Assembly: GCA_035048485.1 (NCBI GenBank) | Contig: CM068587.1 | Span: 43,709,842-43,773,841, forward strand | Direction of reading: 5' to 3' | DNA: 64,000 nucleotides | Source of the DNA: Pteria penguin | Taxonomy: Eukaryota; Mollusca; Bivalvia; Pterioida; Pteriidae | Shown: piece after piece, positions 41,834 through 53,396 of the stretch | How positions within the stretch are numbered: the stretch's first letter is position 1 | Layout of the letters: each line of letters begins with the position of its first letter | Translations under genes and position numbers: made by a program | Notes under the pieces: generated by a model | What the model saw: only the letters and a program-made list of their open reading frames with translations | Told to the model about the DNA's origin: nothing | The model's database searches: none

Positions 41834-44050
41834 AAAAAAGAGGAATTACTGGCTCAGTTATGTGGCAGAAGTCACCATGGAGCTATACAATACATGAATA
41901 TAAATAATAAACTAGAACATATAACACATTACAAAAATATTTGATTGTAGTGCAATTACGATACCGACTTAGTACGGTCATGTAATTTGACAAAAGCCAA
42001 ACAAATGGTGTGGTTAACTGGTTTACGGGCCCACCTTCTCACTCACCATAACGGCAGAACAATCAAAGGACGTACATTTAAAAATTTATAAATAATCCTC
42101 CATGTAAAGAACAAGGGTCAACAGGTATCGCATATTGAGAGGTCATAAAAATATAAACACGTAAGGTATTGTAAAACACATAATGGTATAAAAATATATG
42201 TGACATCAACATGGTAAACCATGCTCTGCCAGTCTGAAAGCGAGCTAAGACCCTAGATCTGTAGGAGTCCCGACTAACAGTCAGAGGGGACGAGGTTCAG
42301 GACCATGTCTCCTATGAAAGAGGTTTGGACAAGGCCCGTCATATAGTCCCCACCGCCCTGTTAGTCAGCATGCAACGTTCAAGTAAAAGTCTGCATAAGG
42401 CTGTAGAGGGGCCAGATACAAGACCTATAGTCTTTATGATGATCTCAATATCATATTGTCTATTTAGAAGACGTTTGACTATTTTATTACATGATAAAAT
42501 AACGTTATCGGAGCCTTTTACTTTCCTTAATTTATATACGAGATCACCGTAAAAATTAGGATGGGAAATTCCATTGGATACATACTGTTGAAAAGAAATA
42601 TTTCCAAATTTAGATAGAAGTTCTGAATAACTCAATAAGATCTGAAGAATTTGCCGAATGTTTTTCTTAGCTTGTGATATCTGTAACCCTGAGTTAAAAT
42701 TTAGTAGTAATTTGTAAATTCTGTTTATGAAAGTTCAAAACATCAGTGCAGCCTCTGACAAATGGAACTAATTGAGATATATAGATACCATATGATGGGA
42801 GTCGAGGGACATCGCCATCCAAGTAAGGGAAATTTACAATAGGAAATCCAAAATCCTCACGTTTATCATAAATATTATTATATATTAGGTGGTTGATAAT
42901 TTTGATGTTTAAATCTAAGAAAGGTGTAGATTTATCTCAAGTATTAGCTTTATTCAATGTGAGCTCTGGTGGATATATTTCTGATATAAATTGTTCAAAT
43001 TCAGGGTTGTCGATAACCAAAATATCATCCAGATATCTGCAAGTATTATTAAATTTGTCAATGAGGTCAAAACGTTTGGTTTTTGAATGGAAACCATAAA
43101 ATCCCTCTCATAACAATAAAGAAATAAACCTGCTATCAGAGGCGCGCAGTTAGTACCCATAGGAATCCTGACTGTTTGTTGATATATCTTGCCATCAAAT
43201 TGCACAAAAATATTATTCATGAGAAAATCTAGTGCTTTACATAATTCCTTGCAAGTCCAGTATTTATATGAAGTATATTGTTTGTTGGAAAAGAATCCGG
43301 AGTTATTGGAAGTACATATGTATGTTTTAGATTCTCTGTGAAAACACCATTGTATAAGAGACAGCAACTTGCTTTTAATCAAATCATGAGGCAGAGATGT
43401 ATAAAGTGTAGAAAAATGAAATGTAGAAATTTGAGTCGCTTTGAAATTTAGTGAAAGAAGTTTGTCTATAACTTCATGAGAATTTTTAATCGACCAAATG
43501 TAATTGATGTTACTATTATGAAATGCGACATCACAATATTTGATAATATGATCTTTTATAGCAGTTGGAGCAGACGTAATATGCTTCGATAGTACCGTAG
43601 TAGAGCAGTGGCTAGAATTAGATATGAAACGTGATTTATATGGACTTTTATGTAGTTTTGGGAGCCAATATATGGTTGGTAGATCAGATTTATCAGTTTT
43701 AATTTTGAAGTCGGACATGGTCATGAAGTGATCGTGCAAGGTGCTGTCTTTTGAGGTAGGGCTTTCCACATATGTACGAGTGGAGTTTAATTCGTTTTTA
43801 AGTACTTTAGTATAATATAGTTTTCAAACAACTATTATGTTATTACCTGCTTTATCAGCAGGAACAAAGACATATTTAGCATGTAAGTCAGCTATCTTCT
43901 TTTTAATAGAATTTGCCGTCATTGTATTAGGCTGTTGGAATAAATGCGGATTTTCCGTAAAGTTCTTAATACGATCCCTAAGAGTGGTGTTCGGTACATT
44001 AAATTGTTTAGCTGCGCCCGTTACTGATTTTTTGGATCCATCTTTTAGGG
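41834..44050 (-). pseudogene. Naiad family 2 (selenoprotein-type), copy 1, 5'-truncated
   Basis: On the minus strand it holds the PADKAGNNIIVV block followed by UGA (43824-43826) where family 1 has Cys, WLPKLHKSPYKSRFIS, STFHFSTLYTSLPHD, the NNIFVQFDG region, MGTNCAPLIAG, a frameshift near 43070 before YLDD, a second in-frame UGA (42937-42939), the thumb, and RAVGTI ending at UGA 42339-42341. The CxC linker and GIY-YIG nuclease are missing beyond 44050. The 3' UTR extends to 41834 and contains a SECIS-like fold at 42297-42342. The frameshift makes this copy dead. The UGAs shared with 60221-62925 are unlikely to be chance decay. Confidence 0.75.
42297..42342 (-). promoter_or_regulatory. SECIS-like element of Naiad copy 1
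   Basis: On the minus strand the core AUGAC, an 11-base 5' strand, AAA in the apical loop, a mini-stem, an 11-base 3' strand and UGA appear in the order of a type II SECIS. One base differs from the 60680 copy in the mini-stem (CTTTCATAGG), weakening it. A SECIS recruits SBP2 to recode in-frame UGA as selenocysteine. This is a predicted fold, not tested. Confidence 0.6.
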
Positions 44051-45692
44051 TTTAATATGTGAAGTTGGTGAACAGAGCCTGTATTTTTGTTTGGATACTG
44101 GGAATTTTTGAAAAAATAAAAAAAAATATAAACCAAAGCCTAGCATTCCATATTTTCTTCCCTTTAGTCAATTAAGAACCGACATAGAAACGTGGATAGG
44201 TGTTAAATTGATTGCCTTTAGAACAACAGTGATTAGGGGTTTTAGGGGTTAATCAAAGACTTCATTCATGAGTCATTGTACGGGTATCGGCGAGCATTTC
44301 AGAATTCTATTACAAATACCCATTCAAATTTCTAAAATGGCACGTTCATTCCAATAAAATTAGAAATGGAGTATTTCAGCATAGGTGTTATAATCTATAT
44401 TACAGATAGTACAACAACAAGCTTCTGTGAAATATTTCATTACACATGTTTTAAAAGATTATGAGTCTATGTTTTTTACAATATGTTGCACGAGTTAATG
44501 AAAACTCATAAGAATTTACTATATCTTTAAAGATATAAACAATGAAACGGTTATTATGTTCTCTTTACCCTGAATTACGTAGTTCCATTGTGATGTCATG
44601 GTTAAATTTATGTTTGATGGGCCATTTATTTATGACATCATAATGAACGATTGTGCCAAAATGTGTGATGTCGGGCATTTGACGATCAGTCAGTAGGAAT
44701 TTTTATTGCTTTTACTTGTAAGTGAGTAGGCTTTATTTAACATCAGCATTTTGTACATTATAAACAATAAACATGAGCTCTCAGGAGCTCTTTAACCGAC
44801 TACATGTTAGTTAGAACAGTAAATATAAAACAATACAAAAGCGTCATGCAAACACATACATATCATATGAAAGCACATAAAAGAAGACCATAGCACAATA
44901 GTTCATGCAAATTATATATGCACATATAGAGCAATAACTGAAGAAGTGCTGTAACACTTTTAAGCAGATACATACATATGAAAGCATATAAATGAAGTAC
45001 ATATACAAAGCAATATGCATGAAGCATACAAGCATAGAAGTTTAGCTGTCCATAGCACAAATGCAAACATAATCACATACAAAGCAAATAATTGAAGGTA
45101 TATAATAGGCTTTATAGCACTTTATAGGCAGACACACCCATATGAAGGCATATTAAAGAAGTTGTGGCACTAGCATAGGAGCACATGTAAATATAAAGCA
45201 GGTAAATTAGCTAGCAAAGAAATGCAATGAGCATAAGCATATACATGTATATGTAATTCACTGATAGCATATTATAAAATGGCTTACAAAATAACACAGC
45301 CAAAATAGAACATTATAACACATACAATGAGAGAAGGGAATAGTAACAAGTGGCTAAAGACTGAGGACAGGTGGAGGTGTGGGTCAGGGGAAGAGACCTC
45401 TGTTGGAGCCTGCAGAGCAGCTCCCCAGAGTACCAGTGCTGTTTGTCTACAAGAGCTACATTTTACTGGAGTAAATATTGTGACATTTCAAAACCATTTA
45501 CACAAGACGATTTTATGAGTTATAGGTGATAGGGGGTCTAAAAAATCTCTGATTGCGCTAGCTTTTTGAAAGATACCAGTTATAATTTGAAGTTTATATA
45601 TATTAACTGCAATGTTTAATGAAAATAAACACATACTGACAGTTGCGGTTATCATAGGAATGGTAATCATGTATATATTTTTCTGACCTCTC
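44051..45692. other. Spacer between Naiad copy 1 and its inverted tail
   Basis: No gene is seen. 44830-45240 is a degenerate tandem region of GCATACA, AAGCATA and ACATACATATGAAAGCA themes. The open frames over it are repeat products. AGCTCTCAGGAGCTC near 44775 is a short palindrome. Confidence 0.4.
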
Positions 45693-45993
45693 AATATGTG
45701 ATATCTGTTGACCCTTGTTCTTTACATGGAGGATTATTTATAAATTTTTAGATGTACGTCCTTTGAGTGTTCTGCTGTTACGGTGAGTGGGAAGGTGGGC
45801 CCGTAAACCAGTTAACCACACCATTTGTTTGGCTTTTATCAAATTAAATGACTGCCCTAAGTCAGTATCGTAATTGCACTACAATCAAATATTTTTGTAA
45901 TGTGTTATATGTGGTAGTATATTATTTATATTCATGTATTGTATAGCTCTATGGTGGCTTCTGCCACGTAACTGAGCCAGTAACTCCTCTTTT
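45693..45993 (+). mobile_element. Naiad family 2, solo 3' tail in opposite orientation
   Basis: Plus-strand copy of the distal 3' UTR found at 41834-42150 (minus) and 60221-60540 (minus): CCTCTCAATATG, CATGGAGGATTATTTATAAA, GGTGGGCCCGTAAACCAGTT and the terminal GAGCCAGTAACTCCTCTTTT. It therefore faces copy 1 tail to tail across 1.6 kb. Inverted partial copies are a recognised trait of Penelope-like insertions. Confidence 0.75.
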
Positions 45994-46192
45994 TTCTTTC
46001 ATATTAAAAATTAATGATTAACAAAACCAACTCTGATACATTGAAAGGAAAATGAAAATAAAAAATTATCAAATCCCCCTTTGCAGGTTTACAAAACGAA
46101 AGTGCAGTAGCGAAAACAAACTTTGGGAAATCATTTTTCTTTAAATACATGTAGCATCATTATTGCCGGTCAGCAATGTCAATGGTTCTATT

Positions 46193-46828
46193 ACCGTATT
46201 CACTCGTGTATAATACGCACTTTTTTTCATATTTTAAAATAACAAGTGCCGATGCAATCCTATTATCTTATCATCGTCAATCAAGGTGAAATGGCTTCGC
46301 GGTCAAACAATCAGCCATCGCCGTACACCCCGCTGGGATAATTGGTTGTTCGCATTTCTTCTACCTTTACTGCAGTGTTAATCAATTTATTTTGTACAAA
46401 GATTGACACTTCGGGACAACGAGTGTAAAATATATAGAGAATGACGGCCGTGCTTCAATATCGGTATTTTATCAAGAGTATTAACAGGGACGTATATAAC
46501 ACATATATACACGTCCCTGATACTAATTACAATTTTATTAACCATTCTTTAGTTTTTTTTCTATCAACACAGTTAAATATTATTACGGAAGTTGGGTTTA
46601 TTCCATTCATTGAATATCCTAAGGTTCAGACACGTAACCAAATGCAATTGTGTTTTCCGTAAAGTGAAATCTGTAATATAGAGATTTTTTCTATGTAAAC
46701 TTGAGGTTCTTGATCACTTGCTTATCGGTCAATTTTACCTGCGTATTATACGCGAGATGTCGACTTTTTCTCCAATTATTTTCCAAAAGTTGGGGGTGCG
46801 TATTATACACGGATGCGTACTATATTTA
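46193..46828. mobile_element. TIR element with GTGTATAATACGCAC ends
   Basis: The left end TCGTGTATAATACGCAC (46204-46220) and the right end GTGCGTATTATACACGGA (46796-46813) are inverted, and an inner GCGTATTATACGCGAG sits at 46741. The 'TTACCGTATT..CGTGTATAATACGCAC' end is a common animal DNA-transposon terminus. No transposase is visible. The exact outer boundaries and target duplication could not be fixed, so the coordinates are approximate. Confidence 0.5.
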
Positions 46829-46941
46829 TTATGGGAGAAGTGGTTTTCGTCATATTTTTTGTATCAGGACAAAGGGCATAATCATTTAGTTTATGAAAAG
46901 TAAAATTGTGAGTGCAAAATATTTTTATACATGTACCATTT

Positions 46942-49474
46942 TTTAGCTCACCTGAGCCAAAGGCTCAAGTGAGCTATAGTCATAGTGCACCGTCCAGTGT
47001 CCATTGTCCGTCGTCATCGTCGTCCGTCCGTCGTTAACTTTTTCACATTTTTGACTTCTTCTCTGGAACTACATTGCAGATTTGGATCAAACTTTGTGTA
47101 AATGATTTACCTAAGGTCCCCTACTAAAATTGTGTTCAAGATCCAGATTCCCTCAGGGGTGGATCCAGGAAGGGGCCAAAAGTGCCCAAAACGGTACCCC
47201 TCTTCAAACATCTTCTTCTCCAGAACCAGTACATATATGGGGAAACTAATTGCATTTCAGATGGGTTATTGAAAATTGTGTTCGGGGTTAAGATCCGTCA
47301 AATAAAAATTTACGCTTTTTTGACATGTTTTTGGACTTAGTCATTTCAATGCAGAAATGTGTCATGTTTTTCAGTTAATTGATATCGATGATTTCTTACT
47401 GACTATTTTGATCATAATTGTGGTAAGGAATATTATTGTGAAAGAATTTTGTCATTATCTCAATTTTTGGATTTTTTAAGAATTTTTTAAGACTTCCAAA
47501 AAAAGGGGGGGGGGAGGTTTGGCCATTTTTCACATTTTCAACTTTTTCTACAAAACCACATGAAAGATTTTAATGAAACATTGAATACATGAAGTACTAA
47601 AGGTCCTCTATCAATTTGGTAAATTTCATCCAAATTGGTTAACAGATAATGCCACCATGTCTAAAAAGTAGGTCTCATGATGGTACATATACCACTTGGT
47701 TATTGAAATATGAAGAGTAGCGGTTCAAATCCAGCTGTGGTCAAAAAATTTTTTTCTTTTCTTTACACATCTAAATAAGTTTTTAGATGTTTCTCAACAC
47801 TCAACATATGAAATTAGACAATTTTAAGTTAAGACTTCCAAAAAAAAGGGGGATGGGGTGGCAAAATGGTACCCATCTTCAAACATCATCTTCTCCAGAA
47901 CCAGTACATATATGGGGAAACTAATTGCATTTCAACAATCTATAAAGATGGGTTATTAAAATTTGTATTCGGGGTTAAGATCTGTCAAATAGAAATTTAA
48001 GCTTTTTTGACGTGTTTTTGGACTTAGTCATTTCAATGCAGAAATGTGTCATGTTTTTCAGTTAATTGATATTGATGATTTTTTAATGACTATTTTGATC
48101 ATAATTGTGGTAAGGAATATTATTGTGAAAGAATTTTGTCATTATTTCAATTTTTGGATTTTTTAAGAATTTTTTAAGACTTCCCAAAAAGGGGGGGGTT
48201 GGCCATTTTTCACATTTTCAACTTTTTCTACAAAACCACACGAAAGATTTTAATGAAACATGGAATACTTGAAGTACTAAAGGTCCTCTATCAATTTGGT
48301 AAATTTCATCCAAATTGGTTAACAGATAATGCCACCATGTCTAAAAAGTAGGTCTCACAATGGTACATATACCACTTGGTTATTGAAATATGGAGAGTAA
48401 CGGTTCAAATCCAGCTGTAGTCAAAATTTTTTTTTTTCATTTCTTTACACATCTAAATAAGTTTTTAGATGTTTCTCAACACTCAACATATTAAATTAGA
48501 CAATTTTAAGTTTAAGACGTCCAAAAAAAAAAGGGGGGGGGGGTTGGCCATTTTTCACATTTTCAACTTTTTCTACAATACTGTTAGAAGGATTTTAATA
48601 AATCTTGGTAGAAATAAGTCACTTATGATTCTCTCCAAATTCTGTTGTTTTCGTTCAGACCTCTGTACAGGTGGCGCCACCATAGTCAAAAGTAAGTCAC
48701 AAAAGAGTTTCCTCCTTTAGCAATATTCTTTTTCATACGGGCTGTATACAGAGACAAACAGAATGCATAGAAATGATCTAGAGGGATGAGTGAAGACGTA
48801 TTGTCATTTTGGTTCCCTTCCAAAATCAAATTTTAGAATTTTTTTTGGACATTTCTTTGGACTTGGTGATTTCAATGCAGAAAAGTGTCATTTTTCCTAG
48901 TTAATTGATAATGATGATTTCTTATGGACTATTGTGATCATAATTATGGTAAGTAATGTTACTTTGAAAGAATTTTGTCAATATCTTAATTTTTGGATTT
49001 TCTATGAATTTTTTAAGACTTCCAAAAAAAGGGGGTATAGGAACAATTCAATAACATTTTTCACTTCAAATCCAGCTGTGGTCAAAAATTTTTTTTTCAT
49101 TTCTTTACACATCTAAATAAGTTTTTAGATGTTTCACAACATATGAAATTAGGCAATTTTAAGTCAGATCTGGACAATATTTGAACCATTGTTGTTCATG
49201 ACCCAGACTTGAAATCACTCAACAAAAGGCCCCACCTAAAGAAAATGACTAACTTGTTGCCCTGAATGACATCTTGCAGAGACAAAGGAAATGCTTAATA
49301 TCAAAATCACCTAAATGGATGTGCAAAAAAGTCTGAAATAAAATTTGACATATTTTCAACATTTGTGTTGACTTAGTCACAGTAATGCAAAAATAAATGA
49401 ATACTTCCTTCATGCAGGACTGATGATCTAGGTACTCAGGTGAGCGATATAGGCCCACTTGGGCCTCTTGTTTT
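46942..49474 (+). mobile_element. AGCTCACC-family element, copy 2
   Basis: The 5' hairpin TTAGCTCACCTGAGCCAAAG with GCTCAAGTGAGCT, a CGTCCGTCCGTCG tract, a repetitive interior, and the 3' end AGGTGAGCGATATAGGCCCA then CTTGGGCCTCTTG. The interior is partly tandem: a unit of about 670 bp starting 'cttctccagaaccagtac' occurs at about 47215 and 47890, with a third partial unit after 48840. No ORF is conserved. Non-autonomous, superfamily unknown. Confidence 0.6.
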
Positions 49475-51064
49475 GTAAACTTAAGGACTTCTCCCCTAAA
49501 GTTAACTTGCTTTAGGTTCAATTTAGGATTTATTGTATTTGTCCACATACATTGTACTGTACAATAAACCAGAGGTCCTATGATAACATGTTTGATCTCA
49601 CCTTTTCCTGCATCTTAATGTATGAACCAATCAAATTTAAGGTGACGTTATAGAATTTTTTAAAACAGGAATTCTGTCTCCATATATTGAGAGTCCTTTT
49701 ATAATGTTTACAACGATTGGAAGGCTATAAATACAATCTAAAAATAAGCTATAGTCTACTTAGTTGTTACCCGGAATATTCCAGGGTCAGCTCACAGCGC
49801 GTGTATTCGTTTCCTGGAATATTCCTGTTTCAGCATGACTAGGGTTAATTACAACTAATACATGGATAATAAAATTGGTATAAGCATTGATTTAAAACTG
49901 TCAAAGAAATGTGAAGCACAAAATCGTGTGAAACAGAAGCAATTTTGTATATAATATGAGTTATTCCTCTTGCTGAAATATGAGATTTGAGAATTGAGAT
50001 AACATAATTCATTATGTACCCTGATTCAATTTTTAGTCTGTTTTGTTTTTTTTTTCTGTCATGAGGTTATGGTTAGGCAATATACACAACACCAAATAAG
50101 GTGTAATAGATAAGAGAGTTTCTTCTTATATTGTGCTTGAATAATAGAATACATGTAGTGAGGTAGGTACAAAATACAAAATACATTTATGCGAGCAATA
50201 GCAAAAACATACAATAACAACACAGATTTGAGGTACATGTAAAGTGACTTTGTATAAAGAGCAACAATGGGCATTCATGATGAGTAAATTGTACATTTTA
50301 GAATACAAAATATACATGTATAATCAAATACATTTAGCCAAAAATGAGATGAATAGACAGACATATAGGTTTAGGAACCATGATAAAGGAAATTACTTGT
50401 TTTCATGAATAAAAAGAACACATGTACCCAAATGCAGACTACTAAGAATCTAGAAATGCCTTACATTCCTTCTGATTCCTAGAGCTCAAGCAGAAATAAA
50501 GGAAAGAGTAAAGGTAAAATGTAGTAGTGCCATCTGGTTAAGATTGCTCGGGTTCTACAAGTATGTAAAGGTATGAAATCTTCACAAAAAGCTTCGATCA
50601 CCTGACAGCTTTGTTAATGACTAAAGATGGCCCAGTAAAGAGAAATAACACTAATATTCTGGAGCAACATTGGGGAAAAGCCTTTTGCTCCAAAAGCATT
50701 TAATACTATTATCACCTTTCTTTCTTCCCTGCCAATCTTGTCCTCAAGTTTTCTCGAAGACCACTTATCTAAACTTCATGACGCTTCACTAGATGCCCAC
50801 CTTGTGTAGATGTCCATAAAAGTTTCAAAATCGACCTTGGAGTTTCACCTCCTTTGAAAGAAATTTAAACTTTTGAATCGCATGTGATATAGCTTTGATG
50901 TTTTAGATGTGAATTCCTCATGACAAGAACTTTCAGTTGATATAAAAATTTTTGTGACCTTGACCTTGTAGTTTGACCTACTTCGAAAGAAATTTAACTT
51001 TAGAATGACAGGTGATAAGGTTATGATATTTCATAGGTGTAGTCCATGGAAACCGAGAAGGGGT
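49475..51064. other. Non-coding stretch
   Basis: No gene is recognised. A short inverted pair, GGAATATTCCAGG (49773) and CCTGGAATATTCC (49813), flanks a GC-richer loop and resembles heat-shock-type palindromes. Nothing else is supported. Confidence 0.4.
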
Positions 51065-51960
51065 AATTTTTTACCGCATTGCAAAGCAAATCCGTTCTAT
51101 AAATTGGCGAAGCCCGTCTGTCTGTCTGTCCATCCGGCGTCAACAATTTGTGTGTAGCTTGGTTTCTTGAATACCATAAATGATACTTAAGACTTAAGTC
51201 AAACTTCGTGGGTTTGTAGACATTGATGAGTTCTTTCCGACTGATGCAAAGTTTGGTGACCTTGAATGATACTGGAGTCAAACTTGGTGTGTTTGTAAAC
51301 ATTGATGAATTCTTCCTCACTGATGCAAATTTTGGTGACCCCTAACATTGATTTTATGCTGCATTTAACTTGATCTCTGCACACTATCAGTGATACTTAA
51401 GTCAAACTTGGAAGATTTGTAGACATTGATGAGTCTTCCTGACTGATTAAAAGTTTGGTGACCTTGACCATGATTTCACACTTCAATGAACACAGATAGA
51501 TTTTGGATTTTGCTTTTGCACATTATTAGTGATTCTAAAGTCAGACTTTGTGTGTTTGTAGACATTGATTAGTTCTTTCTTGCTGATGTGGAATCTGGTG
51601 ACCTTGACCTTGATTTCACACTTTAGTGAACACAGACTGATTTTGCTTTAAGTTTGATTTCTTGCATACCATAAATGATACCTATGTCCAACTTGGACGG
51701 TTTGTAGACATTGATGAGCTCTTCCTGACCAACACTAAATTGCTGACCTTGACCTCTGATCTGTTGCATACTATTAATGATGCCAACTTTAAAATTTGTC
51801 ATTTTGTAGATGCTGATGAGATTTTCCCCACTAGCACAAAATTTGGTGACCTTGACCTCAATTTTACACATCAGTGAACACAGTCATTTTGCTTTAACTT
51901 GATCTCTTGCATACCGTTAACAATACCAACTTCAAACTTCAGTATATTGATGCAGGTCTA
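51065..51960 (+). repeat. GCAAAGC/CCGTC/GACCTTGACC family, copy 3
   Basis: Head ACCGCATTGCAAAGCAAATC, then CCCGTCTGTCTGTCTGTCC and the GGCGTCAACAATT block. It is followed by at least six units of roughly 90-130 bp carrying TTTGTAGACATTGATGAG and GGTGACCTTGACC. The antisense frames with INVYKPTK-like repeats are products of these units. Confidence 0.65.
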
Positions 51961-52524
51961 CTAGGGCTTGATTATGAAAACTGGTTTTACACTGTTTTCA
52001 GCAGTTTAAATGGCATTTAAGTAGTTTATAGATTTCAGCAGTATTTTGCATGATATTAATGGGGTTTTGGTCCCTCTACCATTATATATATAGAATGAAA
52101 TTTTATTTTTTTTTAACTCTGGTTCTTACCTTTGTTTTAAAATCTGAGTTATGTCAGCTGGAGTATTTAACACTCAGTTTGAGTCCTTTCCATGTGTGGA
52201 AGAAGAAGAAAAAAAATAAAAAATGAGATCGGTATTTTATATAAAGTATGAAATAAAACAAAATTATTAGTTAATATGCAAACAACACTAGAAGTCACTA
52301 AACTAATCTGAAATAAACATAACAACAATGATTATTCTATTAGAACCCAACAATATATTTTGAAATGAAAATATGTGACTCATATAATTTTTTCCTTATT
52401 GAGTATTAATATTTTGAATTTTATCTTATTGTATTGTTAATACTGTCTTAAATAATCTTATTCTGAATTAATTATCCATTGATTTTAAAATAAAGTTGAT
52501 AAATACATGTATAAATATGATTTG
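51961..52524. other. Non-coding, nothing recognised
   Basis: AT-rich. No gene or repeat boundary is supported. Confidence 0.45.
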
Positions 52525-52527
52525 TTA

Positions 52528-53393
52528 GGCCACTATTAAAAAAATGTTTGTTTCCCCTTCCCCAACCCTACTTGAAAAAGTTGGGTAGGTAGGTAGGCAT
52601 TTTATTTTTTTTTTTTCAAAAATAACTTGAAACACAAATAGGTATAAAAATAACCTTTAATTATTGAAGAAATGTGTCAAAAAATAAACACAAAACAACA
52701 TCAACAAAAACTTAACATTTTTCTAATGCTATGAAACAAAACAAAATATGACTAGATTTCTTGGATATTTGGCCTTATTTGCAATACATACTTGTCAAAA
52801 CTTGACATTTTTCAACATATTTCATGATATTATGTACGACTAGATTTGATATTTGGCAGTATTTGCAATATCAAAAATATCACTTTTTTCAAAATATTTC
52901 ATCATATGTTATATTTCATATCTCTTTGAAAGATTTCTTCGTATTAATAAACAATGAAAAACAAAAACAAAATGCACTGGTCAGATAGTAAACATCGGCC
53001 GTGTTGGTCTTCGAGCAAATACTCAAAGTCACAGAGTCATTTTCATTGTTGATGCTCTGGTTTGCACATTTTAGAACATTATGTAACACATCATCCCACG
53101 TTTCATCCATATCAAATTGCAACACCCTGTTTTTGATATCTTGACGATCGTCTGAAAAATGTACTGACACGCAGAGAGAGACATGGTGCGTGGTTTTCAG
53201 GCACTTGCTATCCGCCATGTCAGACGATAGCTGTTGTTGTTGTTGTTAGGAATGGAAATCTCGATCTATTTGATGCTTCGTGGCAAGCGTTGTCAGTGCT
53301 ATTTTGAGAATTTCAAGGAAAAAAGTTTTGAGTCGGCGGGATTTTTATGGGTCGGTCGGGGAAGGGGAAACAAATAATATTTTTATATTGGCC
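52528..53393. mobile_element. Harbinger-like TIR element, 866 bp
   Basis: The ends GGCCACTATTAAAAAAATG and (reverse complement) GGCCAATATAAAAATATTA both continue to TTTGTTTCCCCTTCCCC, giving TIRs of about 37 bp. TTA flanks both sides (52525-52527 and 53394-53396). A 3-bp TTA/TAA duplication with GG-starting TIRs fits PIF/Harbinger. A GGTAGGTAGGTAGG run lies just inside the left TIR. The only coding candidate is the minus-strand frame at 52916-53218; no transposase is present. Confidence 0.65.
52916..53218 (-). CDS. Open frame inside the Harbinger-like element
   Basis: Start at 53218, about 100 codons: MADSKCLKTTHHVSLCVSVH, then FDMDETWDDVLHNVLKCANQ and SVTLSICSKTN. The first 78 residues look like genuine protein. 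The hydrophobic tail YLTSAFCFCFSLFINTKK may be read-through into non-coding sequence, so this may be only the first exon. No family is recognised; the DMDETWDDVL stretch hints at a ubiquitin-like fold, but that is a guess. It is either captured host 5' sequence or an element accessory ORF. Confidence 0.4.
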   Translation of the reverse strand: MADSKCLKTTHHVSLCVSVHFSDDRQDIKNRVLQFDMDETWDDVLHNVLKCANQSINNENDSVTLSICSKTNTADVYYLTSAFCFCFSLFINTKKSFKEI

Positions 53394-53396
53394 TTA

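Noticed and set aside
42339..42341. Treating the terminal UGA as another selenocysteine, since the frame stays open for a while beyond it
   Set aside because: It lies inside the SECIS core itself, and the downstream open frame is short of recognisable sequence; a stop is the simpler reading.
46942..49474. Calling the AGCTCACC family a Helitron
   Set aside because: A hairpin occurs at the 3' end, but the CTRR terminus, 5'-TC start and A-T target are not evident; left unassigned.
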